This document shows, one piece after another, positions 24,701-33,671 of a stretch of 64,000 nucleotides of DNA. The notes under the pieces are model-generated. The model saw only the letters and a list, made by a program, of their open reading frames with translations, was not told the origin of the DNA and did not search any database. Both the position numbers and the translations under genes were made by a program. This DNA is from Paraescarpia echinospica. Lineage: Eukaryota; Annelida; Polychaeta; Sabellida; Siboglinidae. Location of the stretch: positions 670,429 through 734,428 of the forward strand of contig CM034538.1 of NCBI GenBank assembly GCA_020002185.1, written 5' to 3'. The stretch's first letter is position 1; every line of letters starts with the position of its first letter.

Positions 24701-27700
24701 CTACAAAAACGCTGCAGGAGCTATTGATGAAAGTGAAAAATAATGTCTGAAGATGAACATTTCAGAAACAAAAGTGGTGCTAGAAAATAACACACCAATA
24801 TATATCAACACCACGCAGATAGAGAACGTTGAAAGCTACGTATGTCTGGGACAGCAATACAGTATCAGAGACAAAACCAAGACAAGGAGATTCAAAGACG
24901 AATCACCGCCGAATGGACAGCATTCGCCAAACATTGCGACATCTTCAAGGGTAACTTTGGAACCTGCTTGAAGAGACAAGTCTACAACTTATGGGTACTT
25001 CCAGCGATGACATACAGTGTGGAAACATGGGCACTCACCAGCCATCCAAAAAACAAGCTAGCAGCCGCATAAACAAAGATGGAAAGAAGTATGTTAAACA
25101 TCACATGTCGGGAGAGAAAAACAAACATCTGGGTGAGAGAGAAGACAAAGGTCATAGACGTGATGGAACAAATCAGAAGACATGTGGACCTGGACAGGGC
25201 ACATTAGCAGACTACGAAATAACCGATGGACATCGCGTATCACAACCTGGAGACCTTACGAAGGGAAACGATCTAGAGGAAGTCTGGCGAGACGGTGGAG
25301 ACACAAACTAGATGAGTACTGGAAAGGCTCCATCGGGCAGTGGATACTACAAGACAGGCAGATTTAGGAAGACATATTGAGGCCTTCGCCCAACCACGGG
25401 ACACTATGCCTCCTAAGTTGTGATCCCAATGTGTCATTCACAAAGTACCTGAATCAATGCCTCCTAAGTTGTGATCCCAATGTGTCATTCACCTAACAGT
25501 GCTGATAAATGAAGAAGCCCTGTAGCTCTGAGTATCCAAGACTACTGTTTGCTCAAAGGGTGGATTAGCACCTGTCACTGTCCAACAGTTGATATCCCCT
25601 GTTCTTTAGTCAGGCTGCAAAGTGCTACTGCAAGCTGGCTAAACTGGTCTAGTGGCTGTCTGAGTCACAGTAATTCCTCAGAAGAAGATTCTAGCAGTTC
25701 ATACCAGTTACTACTGTTAGCATTGAGAGCAACAAAGACATTTTATTACGTATTTTCTGGCTTGTTTAATTACTTGTAATGGTGATTATTAACTAGAGAT
25801 TTCTGATGGGAAAGTATGCTCCTTGATGCAAAACCTTTGTGGCTTCAATATCATCAATTTGCAAACACTTTATATTTTGTTACATAAATTTTACCTTTGC
25901 ACATCACCCATTGACTTCAATTCCAATTTAATTTGTTTTTGTGATTTCTATCAATTTCTTTCAAATTGAAACCATTTGTTTTTAAATTAATTCTTACTTG
26001 ATGATTGACCCTTTCAACCCTACATATGCATGCATGCTGTTTCATTGATAAACGTTTTGGTAGGTTCCATTAATAAATGTGTAATTGTAATTGAATACAT
26101 AATGGTGTAACTGTAATTGATCTGAAAATTGTAGAAATGTAATTGTAATAATAAATAAAAAGTAATTGTAATTTATTTGATTTTGTGTAATTGGATTCAG
26201 CCCTGTTATGTATGTAACATTTGTTTAGTAAAATAACATCTCCCATGTACAAGCCATGGCCAATGCACAGAATCATGCACCTTTCTCATGACAGTTGCTA
26301 ATGAGTTTATTAGGCAATGAATGCAACTACCTTGTAACATGTCGACATCATTCTTCTCTATTTCGGCCTGCCACTTGGGGGGAGTTGAGCCGGGAGTCTG
26401 CAACAGACGACACTCAATACTACAGTTGTTTCTTATCAACTTCCATGAGTTAATTTTAAAAAGGACTGCTTCCTCTGATAGATGAAATAAAAATGTGATA
26501 CAAGGTAATTTTTTTAAAGAACTGATTAAACACTTAAAATAGTCCAACAGAATGTTGTGTAGATGACACAGTCTGTTGCTGAGGTTTGGCTTACACTGGA
26601 CTTTATCTAATATACAGCAATGGAATCATGACACAGGTAATGTATCAGGGAGCTGGTACTGGAGACAAAATGCACAAAGAATGTGAGATATATTTTTGAA
26701 GATGAATAGACTTTGATGTAAAATAAAACATCACAGACTGGATACAGGTGAACTTACATTGCCAGATCCAACAAAGTCTGACACGCCGGGAACTGAAAAC
26801 AAAACAACTTTTGACTGGCAAACAGGAGACATACGAGAATGTTGAAAAACTGACATAATAATGTCATAAGGCAGCTAAAGACATGTAGGATCTGCTTTAT
26901 TCTCGCAATATATACCACACAGTAATCCGGGTATTGGTGCGCAACTACACCCAGTATAAACTTATGCAGGGCCAATTAATAGGCACTGCAACGTTGGACT
27001 CCGCTGGAACAAAATACCTGATTCGGGACCCTGCAGCCATGAGGAGAAATTTTTGATATAGAGGACCATCATAATATTTATATTTAGGTAAGTGCATGTT
27101 ATGTGTTGGGCTGTATTTAAGTGTAATGCAGGGATGGTGTATTTAAGTGTAATGCAGGGATGGTGTATTTAAGTGTAATGCAGGGATGGTGTATTTAAGT
27201 GTGATGCAGGGATGGTGTATTTAAGTGTAATGCAGGGATGGTGTATCCAGAGTGTATGGAAAGACTGTCAAGTTGTGTGCCTATATTGCACACGCACACA
27301 CATATACATTATACAAACAGAAAAAGAGAGAATGGCTTAAAAACAGTAAATGTTTCCATTTAGTTATAGAAGTGGGTCATACTCTGTTCTGGCCATAAGT
27401 CAGGCGAAGCTCTGTCCAGTCGCTCAAAGCTCAGCAGCGACTGGTCGAGATCTACAACAAACAACACCACACACAAAAGTAACTGGATGTCAATAAATGT
27501 ATAGTAGTAAATGTGTTGCTAAATTGGAATGTTTATAATTTAACAAGATTGCCATCCAGAAAATTAACTCTAGATGGCAGGTGAACAAGGAAGCCTTTTG
27601 GCTTATCAAGAGTCCAATACTTTTTTATTTACGTGTATTCTGCCCTTTAAGGTATGTATCAATTTTATTTTTAAACATATTCACACTACTAGCACCAACA

Positions 27701-28994
27701 CAATCAAGAGATAATCTGTTCCATTCATTTACAGTCCTTTGTGAGAATGAGAACTTTCTTATATCTAATCTACACTGCTCCTTTACTAATGTAACTTCAT
27801 GTCCTCTGGTCCTTCTATCTTTCTTAACTGAGAAAAAAATATTTCTATCAATATTTTCATAACCATTCAATATTTTAAACACTTCTATCTGATCTCCTCT
27901 CAATCTCCTGGTCTCTAGTGTTGTTAAAACACATTTTTAGGCGTATGTCGTAACTAAGATCCCTCAGTTTTGGTATCATTTTAGTTGCTCTCCTCTGTAC
28001 TCTTTCTAGCATATCTATGTCCTTCCTGCGATATGGCCTCCATGCTTGAATACAATATTCTAAATGAGGCCTAACTACTGTTTTGTACAGCGGTATTATT
28101 AGCTCTTTTTCCTTATACGTTATGTTTCGGCTAATTAATCCAAGGATTTGATTTCCCTTTGAAGCGGCAATATCGCACTGCTCTGAAACCTTCATATCAG
28201 CACTAGTGGTTAACCCTAAGTCCTTTTCTTTTACAGTAGTACCTAGTACAGAACCTCCCATTGTATATTGTGCATCTTCGTTCCCATGTCCTGTGTGGAG
28301 GCACTTACATTTCCCAAAATTGAACAACATTTGCCATTTTTCAGACCATTTGATCAACCTGTGAAACCTCAAGATCATCTTGTAAATGCTGTCTATCTCC
28401 ATCACGTTTAATCCTTTAATACCACTAACAAAACTCAAAAAGCCTCCGGTAATAAAAATGTGCAAGAAAACTAACTTTGAGCATTCGGCCAGATACAGTT
28501 TTTCTTAAATATGTACTAACTGAATGACAAAATTGTTGCAATTCGCAATGCCATGGCAATGCCAATCAATGCCATTGGTACATTTATCCAGTTGAATTAC
28601 CGAGTCTGAATTAGTTGAATTACACATTTTTTATTTGAAAACCAAATCAGCAGTTTGGCCTGATTATACGATTATGTAATGGGCCCAGCTCTGGCATAAT
28701 GCTATAAACCCACATATTTGAACGGTAATCTGAGAGAGCGAGCTACGCACAAACTTAACAAAGACAAAAGTCAACCTAAATTTCCTGAACTGGCAAATAA
28801 TATCCCACCAGTCGCACTTTTTATGTCAAAATCTTTAAGTATTGTTTACAACACGTGGACATATGTACACGAACAAAAAAAAAACTTATTAGATAAAGCA
28901 TGAGTTGCTCCTAGTAAGTCTACTTGTGATAGTTACGCACTGTATTGTATAACAATGTTTTTAATTTACCCGCACTGTTGTTGCTGTTCGACAT
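9673..28994 (-). CDS. LIN52: LIN52, DREAM/MuvB core complex subunit (six exons)
   Basis: LIN52 is a small subunit of the MuvB core, which with E2F-DP and p107/p130 or with B-MYB represses or activates cell-cycle genes in the nucleus. The exons are 28970-28994, 27383-27451, 26758-26792, 26331-26397, 10138-10221 and 9673-9734. All introns are GT..AG, phases agree throughout, and the sum is 342 nt (113 aa plus stop); human LIN52 is close to this length. Residues 14-20 (LLSFERL) are the LxSxExL pocket-protein motif. Ser24 in DRASPDLWPEQ matches human Ser28, the DYRK1A site. Residues 44-65 carry PPKWQAEIEKNDVDM. The C-terminal helices (LMEKVRGLQTLAYQLG, REMTRGKFLNILEKP) match the part of the human protein that binds LIN9 and B-MYB. 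ALDH6A1 starts divergently 2.7 kb away. Intron 4 is 16.1 kb and filled with repeats. Confidence 0.95.
10138..10221 (-). CDS. LIN52: LIN52 exon 5 (C-terminal helices)
   Basis: The acceptor is TTCCAG and the donor is GAAG|GTAAAG. It encodes ELSSLTASQLMEKVRG and then LQTLAYQLGWEE, closely matching the human protein. The 79-bp satellite array begins only about 75 bp upstream of its acceptor. Confidence 0.95.
10297..15040. repeat. 79-bp satellite array in LIN52 intron 4, about 60 copies
   Basis: Head-to-tail units of 79 bp contain GACTAGTTCTATGTGCTGTT, GCCCACTCTCTCAGACAGG and GGGACACTACTACATGACTA. The copy number is estimated from length divided by period. Variants are shared between neighbouring units (ATATTAATA for ATCTTAACA, CGTAACA, TAGGACATTACTATATG, TGATGTTGCC) and recur in blocks, for example GCTGGGACAC followed by GCCTAGTCTC. 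This points to unequal exchange of multi-unit blocks. The array abuts the Rex1/L2-like LINE on its right. Confidence 0.97.
15085..15480 (+). pseudogene. Rex1/L2-like LINE endonuclease, N-terminal part
   Basis: The frame has VMGNAQSVRNKMDELDACIR, then AVIGLSETWLDEKATD (catalytic Glu in SETW) and GKRNGGG. A frameshift near 15345 leads to CFLINERWCNNATARAKVCL and VCPFYLPREFAKIYLCMVHC, where the tandem array begins. These are the first endonuclease blocks in the expected order. Confidence 0.8.
15467..16793. repeat. 34-bp minisatellite grown from LINE coding sequence, about 39 units
   Basis: Units of 34 bp contain AAAGATCTACCTGTGTATGG and TGTACTGTCACCC. The first unit continues directly from the LINE frame PREFAKIYLCMVHCHPK. 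After the last unit the frame resumes as VYCHPKTNVDSDVVY, the normal next endonuclease block. The single-copy LINE sequence is thus the founder unit. Because 34 is not a multiple of three, the frame rotates through three readings, all free of stops, which makes the artefactual frames of 404-509 codons. One unit near 15870 is 33 bp. Confidence 0.95.
16794..17351 (+). pseudogene. Rex1/L2-like LINE endonuclease C-terminus and linker
   Basis: After the array the endonuclease continues with IIITGDF (GDFN-like block with the Asn lost), FHQFVNVPTRKDK, LDLCYCNV and LGNSDHSM (SDH catalytic block). A charged linker follows to the stop at 17351. A frameshift lies near 16960. Beyond 17351 similarity continues weakly with several stops up to the RT. 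Confidence 0.8.
17739..18637 (+). pseudogene. Rex1/L2-like LINE reverse transcriptase
   Basis: Two overlapping frames give the RT. The first has CIIPIPKKPHPSQINDYRPV, QNRSTEGAFL and ARILFLDFSTAFNSI (first catalytic Asp). The second, after a frameshift near 18225, has SGAPQDCVSSPTLFSVYTSD and FKYADDKALL (catalytic YADD), then LNTKKTKEMIIDFR and YLGIEI. The palm motifs are preserved, but the frame is broken. Confidence 0.88.
18680..18776. repeat. Short 32-bp triplication in the LINE 3' region
   Basis: Three tandem copies contain GTTCTACCAGTCCATTGTCC and AGTCAGTCATCT (last copy CAATCC), within the region coding HLFYQSIVQSV after the RT. It is another small tandem expansion inside the same LINE. 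Confidence 0.9.
20907..21902 (+). pseudogene. CR1/L2-group LINE: signal-like N-terminus, 2A-like peptide, endonuclease
   Basis: The 331-residue frame opens with a hydrophobic, signal-peptide-like stretch (MSPAFLLCVLFLSCSAAS). Residues 81-95 are IILLLAGDVSLNPGP, a 2A-like sequence ending in NPGP, where the ribosome can skip a peptide bond in known 2A peptides. The endonuclease follows: VATTNVRSIRDK, ILAVTEIWL, GRGGGVEFLVS, VCIYRPPGH, YILGDFNLHL (catalytic), HWLDLLITR and GLSDHHTV (SDH). The frame is lost near 21890 by a frameshift before the linker. 2A-like peptides are known in LINEs of trypanosomes, sea urchins and other marine invertebrates. Confidence 0.88.
21880..24033 (+). pseudogene. 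CR1/L2-group LINE: linker, reverse transcriptase and C-terminus
   Basis: One frame runs from 21880 to 24033 with a single internal TAA (22159-22161). It carries APWMTPEILQSKKRR, SNYYTNMVSSNSDKPRQLWN, the RT blocks PLPTILLKACLD, HVNPVLKKTSL, NYRPISNLSFISKILEK, LTLLDLSAAFDTIDH (first Asp), CGIPQGSVLGPLLFTLY, HLYADDTQIY (catalytic YADD) and LKLNADKTEFLIIG. The usual C-terminus follows (SRLDYCNSLL, LQRVQNCLARVV, LKSLHWLPVRYRI, WNSLPVNVK). All RT signature residues are present. Confidence 0.93.
25384..25490. repeat. Direct duplication of about 57 bp at the LINE end
   Basis: The segment starting ATGCCTCCTAAGTTGTGATC and ending with TGTGTCATTCAC appears twice in tandem, starting where the RTE-like element ends. 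Confidence 0.85.
25500..26330. other. LIN52 intron 4, AT-rich, no gene recognised
   Basis: Simple AT-rich sequence with runs resembling TGTAATTGTAATTG (about 26075-26200). No exon or element is recognised. Confidence 0.5.
26331..26397 (-). CDS. LIN52: LIN52 exon 4
   Basis: The acceptor is GTTGCAG and the donor is CAAG|GTAGTT. It encodes TPGSTPPKWQAEIEKNDVDM and then LQ, matching the human PPKWMAEIERDDIDML segment. It is followed by the 16.1-kb intron 4. Confidence 0.95.
26758..26792 (-). CDS. LIN52: LIN52 exon 3
   Basis: A 35-bp exon with acceptor TTTTCAG and donor AAT|GTAAGT. With the base carried over it encodes IPGVSDFVGSGN, equivalent to the human LPGVAEF segment. Confidence 0.9.
27107..27245. 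repeat. 26-bp tandem repeat, five units (LIN52 intron 2)
   Basis: Five near-identical units of GTATTTAAGTGTAATGCAGG plus GATGGT, followed by GTATCC. One unit has GTGATG for GTAATG. Confidence 0.93.
27383..27451 (-). CDS. LIN52: LIN52 exon 2 (pocket-protein motif)
   Basis: The acceptor is TTGTTGTAG. The exon encodes DLDQSLLSFERL and RASPDLWPEQ, almost the same as the human protein, and ends in phase 1 before GTATGA. It holds both the LxSxExL motif and the conserved Ser-Pro phosphorylation site. Confidence 0.95.
27545..28480 (-). mobile_element. CR1-group LINE, 3' fragment, in LIN52 intron 1
   Basis: A 5'-truncated element lies on the same strand as LIN52. Its frames carry the post-RT domain: LIKWSEKWQMLFNFGKCKCL, LGLTTSADMKVSEQC, HLEYCIQAWRPYRRKDID, LERVQRRATKMIPKL, then after a frameshift GDQIEVFKILNGYENIDRNI and SFSQRTVNEWNRLSLD. 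The 3' end (TTAACAAGATTGCCATCC read on plus) is shared with the copy at 54605, which marks the family terminus. Truncation at the 5' end is usual for LINE insertions. Confidence 0.85.
28970..28994 (-). CDS. LIN52: LIN52 exon 1 (start codon)
   Basis: ATG at 28994-28992 in the context AAAATGTCG. It encodes MSNSNNSA plus one base, and the donor is G|GTAAAT. Joining to exon 2 makes the codon G|AT (Asp), which restores the conserved DLDQSLLSFE. Upstream sequence to about 29040 is a plausible 5' UTR. Confidence 0.88.
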
Positions 28995-29221
28995 TTTGCT
29001 TTACACACTCGCCACCTGGCGGGTTAGATACAAACAAAATCAGAGTTAGTTTAACATAAATACTGTAGGTGGCAATACCAAACTTTTTTAAGAGTACAAA
29101 AATTAAAAGTATGAACGCAGTTGAAAATAAACGAACTATATAAGGTGGACGATTAATCGTCGTAATGCCATTCTAAAATAATGTTATGAAATATGAAAGT
29201 AGTTTTTTATTGATGTTCTTT

Positions 29222-29955
29222 AAAATTTAGAATAGAATAGAACAACATTTATTTGGTCACACATATAGTATACAACATCTTATATGACACAATCAGTAGA
29301 CAACAAGTGCAACTCAGGAGATCCTCTGGAAACACCTAGGGGCTTTTGTCGAGGATCACCTAGCTAGAGTACAATTACAAATAAAACAAAATAATAAAAG
29401 TATGGTTATGATTAAATAAAAAAATAAAGTAGTATGCAACAGTGTAAAGTACTGCGAACACGTAATAGATGTAAAAACATATTACAACTAAAAAAAACAC
29501 TGCAAATTACTGATATGCGAATGTTTATGTAACAGCATATTTACTGGTGTAACATGCATAGCACTATTAAGATGAATTTTTTATTTATTTACTTTTTTTC
29601 TTCTTTTTCTTTTTCCAATACACGCCTAGCCTCAACATGGTGAGGATACACGCGGTATGTGGCATGGCAGGCGATCAGGAAAAGTGTTTTTGTTTTTATA
29701 GCGCAATATATAAAAATACAATTTTTAGTACCTATTGCGAGATTACTGTTTATATACCATGAGACCAGAATGTGATATTACTATTTTCGGTTACTAGCAC
29801 TATATATACAGTAGTATCAGTTCATCACACATTCCAATACACAAACTAACACTATATAATACGTGAACGTAAATATATTTTATAATACTTAATAATAGAT
29901 GATTCTGAATAATTTACAGTAATAACATTATATCTAACATTAACTATAACAAAAA

Positions 29956-29960
<5 letters not shown>
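29222..29960. other. Intergenic sequence between LIN52 and ALDH6A1
   Basis: AT-rich. The opening (AGAATAGAATAGAACAACAT then TTATTTGGTCAC) resembles the 3' end of a minus-strand retroelement, but no coding part is seen. Nothing else is recognised. Confidence 0.4.
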
Positions 29961-29997
<37 letters not shown>

Positions 29998-29998
29998 A
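29955..29998. repeat. (CTA)n microsatellite
   Basis: A perfect run of ACT/CTA trinucleotides of about fourteen units in the intergenic region. Confidence 0.97.
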
Positions 29999-30274
29999 TA
30001 AATGATGTTAATTACATAGATAATAAAGTAATACAAACAAAATGATTTTAAAAAGTTCAAAATCATTACAAGCCACGTTCTCAAAAACAAAAAAGTATGC
30101 ATAAAGGCAGGTGTGTATATGGCTATAGAGCCTTAATTAGTTTTAATTTACTCATAATTACTCTAAAGGTCGAGTCAAGTTATCAAGGCAAGTTATGCCA
30201 ATTAATATAATGTAGGCAGTCTCATAATTTAGTTTAACATCGGTGATTTGCAAATCATTAGAAAGACTAATTAA

Positions 30275-30960
30275 AGATCACATTTTCTTGTTAAACATAA
30301 CTTGATAAACCCATCTCAACATGGGTTTCTAAAAGCAAAGTCATGCTTAACAAATATGTTATGGTTTTTGGAAGATGTCACTAAGTGGGTAGTCAAAGGA
30401 TCACCAGTAGATATTATCTACTTAGATTTTCAGAAAGCTTTCGACAAAGTGCCTCATCAGAGATTACTGCTTAAACTATAATTAACTGGATACAAAAATG
30501 GATGATTGACAGAAAACAGTGGGTAGTAGTTGATAGGGAGGCTTCAAATTGGAAATCGGTTTTGAATGGTGTACCACAGGGATCAGTATTGGGACCTATA
30601 TTATTCTTAATATATAATATATCAACAATTTGGACGATGATATAACAAGTAAGGTGTTGAAATTTGCGGATGATACAAAAGTGTTTAGAAGGATTAAACG
30701 TGATGGAGATATATAGCATTTACACAGATGATCTTGACAGGTTGGTCAAATGGTCTGAAAAATGGCAGATGTTCAATTTTGGGAAATGTTAATACCTCTA
30801 CACAGTACTACTGTACTAAGTACTTCTATAAAAGAAAAGGACTTGGGTAAACAATTAGTGCTGATATGAAGGTTTCAGAGCAGTGCAGAATTGCAGCTTC
30901 AAAGGGAAAAGACTACCTTGTCCACCAACCATATATCTAGAGTTAATTTTCTGGGTGGCA
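30275..30960 (+). mobile_element. CR1-group LINE RT fragment, highly decayed
   Basis: Broken frames give NPSQHGFLKAKSCLTNML, SPVDIIYLDFQKAFDKVPHQ (first catalytic Asp), GVPQGSVLGPILFLIYN, a damaged active-site region (KFADDTK-like), RLVKWSEKWQMFNFGKC and ISADMKVSEQC. It seems to be the same family as 27545-28480 and 54605-56110, in plus orientation, inserted between the divergent LIN52 and ALDH6A1 starts. Confidence 0.82.
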
Positions 30961-31653
30961 ATCTAGTTAAATCTTATTAAATTAAAATGTATATAAAATA
31001 ACGTATATAAAATAACTGTGGTGTACATTTATGGCAGAAACATAAGAATAGATCAGTTGTTTGGCAAACAAATTACGAGAAAAAGCAAGAAAACAATTGC
31101 AAAATAGGCTTGGCACATTTTGTTTAAAGAAACAATTCATGATAAAATGACAAGAAAAACTGTCATCGATGAATTTGGTGCAAATGTGTCTAAATCAATA
31201 ATTTATAAGAACTACTTTTTGTAAATTCATTATGTAATCACACATAGGATGTTTGAATTAGTAAATTAGTTTTATTTTAAATGGTGTTTTTATTAAATAA
31301 ATAATTGTAATCCCAAACCCCAAAACGTTGTGAAATTCGCCTCCCATTTATTTTTGCATTTATTTATTTAGAAATTGGGAAAATACTTGCAAAAACTTAG
31401 CTTTATTTCAGGTTAAAAACATATATGCATGCACACAAATGCATGCACTGTATAAACTATATAACTATGTTAAACTGTAATATATATTTAAATAAAAAAA
31501 ATTGTTTAAACTCGCATTGAATTTTTTGTTCTGTGCAGTTTCACCCGTTATTTAATACTTAATTTAAGATACTTGAAGAAGACGAGTTTATAGTTGCCTA
31601 AACGGTGAAAAATTACTGTAGTTCTGTGCCATGAATGCAAAATTACCCGCCAT

Positions 31654-31671
31654 GCGGAAGGCTCCGGAAGC
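31654..31671. promoter_or_regulatory. Pair of ETS-type sites upstream of ALDH6A1 start
   Basis: GCGGAAG and CCGGAAG lie in tandem about 30-45 bp upstream of the ALDH6A1 ATG. CCGGAAG is the core bound by ETS factors such as GABP/NRF-2, which often control nuclear genes for mitochondrial proteins. Function is inferred from motif and position only. Confidence 0.4.
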
Positions 31672-31698
31672 CAGGTTACTATTTTTGCATTTGCAGAG

Positions 31699-31740
31699 AT
31701 GGCAGGACTCGTCAGGTTGGGTTCGTTTGTAGCTGGGCAA
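31699..31740 (+). CDS. ALDH6A1: ALDH6A1 exon 1
   Basis: ATG in the context GCAGAGATGGCA (G at +4, purine at -3). It encodes MAGLVRLGSFVAGQ, the start of the mitochondrial presequence. The donor is CAA|GTGAGT. Confidence 0.85.
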
Positions 31741-33371
31741 GTGAGTAACTAATTTTGCACCAATAAATCACATTTTGTTAATGTCATTCCATGAGTGCAT
31801 GTGTGTAGTTAGAAATACTATATTCTTGCATTTGTGTTTGATGCCGAGTAACGTGCAAGTTATAAATTAGCGTTGTAACCGATTAAAGTTACATCCCCTT
31901 GGTGGGTCTTGGACGTTGGAGGCTCGTCTCGTCCCTAGTGCTAGACTTGGCTAGTCTGGTCACAAATGGTGTTGAATTACATACTCGGTGACATTGGCTG
32001 ACACGCTCGATATGTTGGACAGTCGCCTTAGTAGAATCACCCCTAGTTGTGACCTTTTGTCACAAATACACTGCATAAACTGTATTTCCTATACCAACTA
32101 AAAAATATATAAAAAGTGCGTCAAGTCTGTTTAATTTTAATTTTAGTTTTTTAAGTTTAACCCTTCACCATCGTCTGTCCTATACCTAGCTGCCCTGGGC
32201 TGGGCTGATGCATGTTATTGTGACATGAAGTGTCTTGAATTTTCAGGGCCTGCGTCAGCGACAGCTGCTGTTGACTAGTGTCAGATTCTATGCCGGCAGC
32301 TCTGCGGTATGCATATCACTATCAGCCCAACTTTACTTTTATTATTAATTAATTAGCTATGTTTAAAACTATATATAGTTAAATGTGCAGTGAACAAATA
32401 TATGCTGTACCATGATGCCATCCCATATTGACATGATTTATATATCAATTTAGTGGTGTTCTTACTATATTATATATTAACAAATTATGTAAGGTTTTAG
32501 TAGAGTTGTTTACAACAACAATGATTGACCCTTGACCTGTCTTATTACTCCGGCTGATGCAGCAATGGGGGGTTGCAGCATGCTTATCTATACACTTCAC
32601 CAGATCTACCACATACACCCAATTACAGACACTAGTAGTTTAACAATGTGAACTATTTCTTGCAAAGTGAAAATATGAAGAATATTCAGAGAGATATGTG
32701 TCACTATAATCAAAGCAGCTACAATTTTGAAATAAAGTTATACATGAAACATCTGGCTGTATACTTGAGATGTTGACACAATGCCCATTTCACTGCACAC
32801 ATTCAAATAGTGTTCTGTGTTCACCTTCTGCACAAACAAACTTGAGGGCAGCGGTCAAGTGAACCTGATATTCCGTTCTGTTCCCCATGGGGCACTTTGG
32901 AGTTGCATTTCACTGTTCAGTGCTAGCCAAAACTGTGGCAACACTTGAAAGACATACACTCCACACTATGACTCTAAACTATTTTTATGTGTCTAAAAGT
33001 CCATCTTTCCCAAAGTGAACATGATGCTGTCCTGAGTTGTGGCCTTTGTCGGCACTTTGGAGCAATATTTAACTACCATAAAGTATTGATGGAAGATAAC
33101 AAGACTTGAAATTAATATTACATTTGTGTCTGTGAAGTTTGATATAACTAAAATATGCAATGTAATTTGTCACACTGTTAATTATGTTGTAAAATGACTG
33201 GTGCACGTCTATGAACTGAGCATATGTTAAGTTTTGCTTAGTAGTTGTGATTGACATACTTTCAGCTGATAATCAGACATTTTTTATTTCTTGCAGCAAA
33301 CCACAAAGCTTTTTATCAATGGAGAGTTTGTGGAATCAAAAACAAATGATTGGCTTGACGTACACAACCCA
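31699..33371 (+). CDS. ALDH6A1: ALDH6A1, methylmalonate-semialdehyde dehydrogenase, first three exons
   Basis: The enzyme oxidises malonate- and methylmalonate-semialdehyde to acetyl- and propionyl-CoA in valine and pyrimidine breakdown, in the mitochondrial matrix. Exons 31699-31740, 32247-32306 and 33297-33371 are all phase 0 with good GT..AG sites, giving 59 residues. Residues 1-34 form a targeting peptide rich in Arg with no acidic residue (MAGLVRLGSFVAGQ, GLRQRQLLLTSVRFYAGSSA); RFY|A fits a matrix-protease site. Residues 35-59 (QTTKLFINGEFVESKTND then WLDVHNP) match the start of the mature enzyme, human KLFI.GKFVESK...W.DIHNP. The catalytic domain must lie in or beyond the gap at 38322. 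LIN52 lies divergently upstream. Confidence 0.92.
32247..32306 (+). CDS. ALDH6A1: ALDH6A1 exon 2
   Basis: The acceptor is ATTTTCAG and the donor is GCG|GTATGC. It encodes GLRQRQLLLTSVRFYAGSSA, the Arg-rich end of the presequence. Confidence 0.88.
33297..33371 (+). CDS. ALDH6A1: ALDH6A1 exon 3
   Basis: The acceptor is TTCTTGCAG and the donor is CCA|GTGAGT. It encodes KLFINGEFVESKTNDW and DVHNP, the conserved first strands of the mature dehydrogenase. Confidence 0.95.
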
Positions 33372-33671
33372 GTGAGTTGACCAAGAAGCCACAAGAATCG
33401 TATCATCATTATAGTTCCCATTAATTATACTTGCAGTTACACGATACTAAGAGAATGTTCTAATCAGTAATAACATTATTGGAAGCTGGTTTCAGCTACA
33501 CTGTAATATATTTTAATTGAAGAACCAGTTTCTCTAAAATGTTTCTACCTTTGAAATGTACTTGTGTCAAAATGCATTTTTTTATTACTTTTATTTGTAA
33601 CAAAATACATTTATCTGTATATTTTGCTTTCTACATACATACTTTTAGTTGCTTTTTAGTTATAACTGCAG

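Larger units (their letters stand above)
19140..25380 (+). mobile_element. RTE-like LINE, decayed, split by a nested LINE
   Basis: The left part (19140-20368) has an endonuclease with many frameshifts: KMATYNLRKLLRDEHIQELD, VIGIGEVRREEC, KIVQVYTPTISYSEED and VMGEFNVQIGK. The early RT domain follows (VEAALRDMKNGKTPGNDH, FKKGNKRDLKNYRPI). The frame breaks there and resumes at 24177 with CLLSNTYKLLAKILTNRLE, QEQAGFRSRYSATDHI, the RT active site reading RFANNILVFA, and a C-terminus ending near AFAQPRDTMPPK. FANN in place of FADD removes both catalytic Asp residues of that motif. The element is an old, inactive copy in LIN52 intron 4. Confidence 0.82.
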
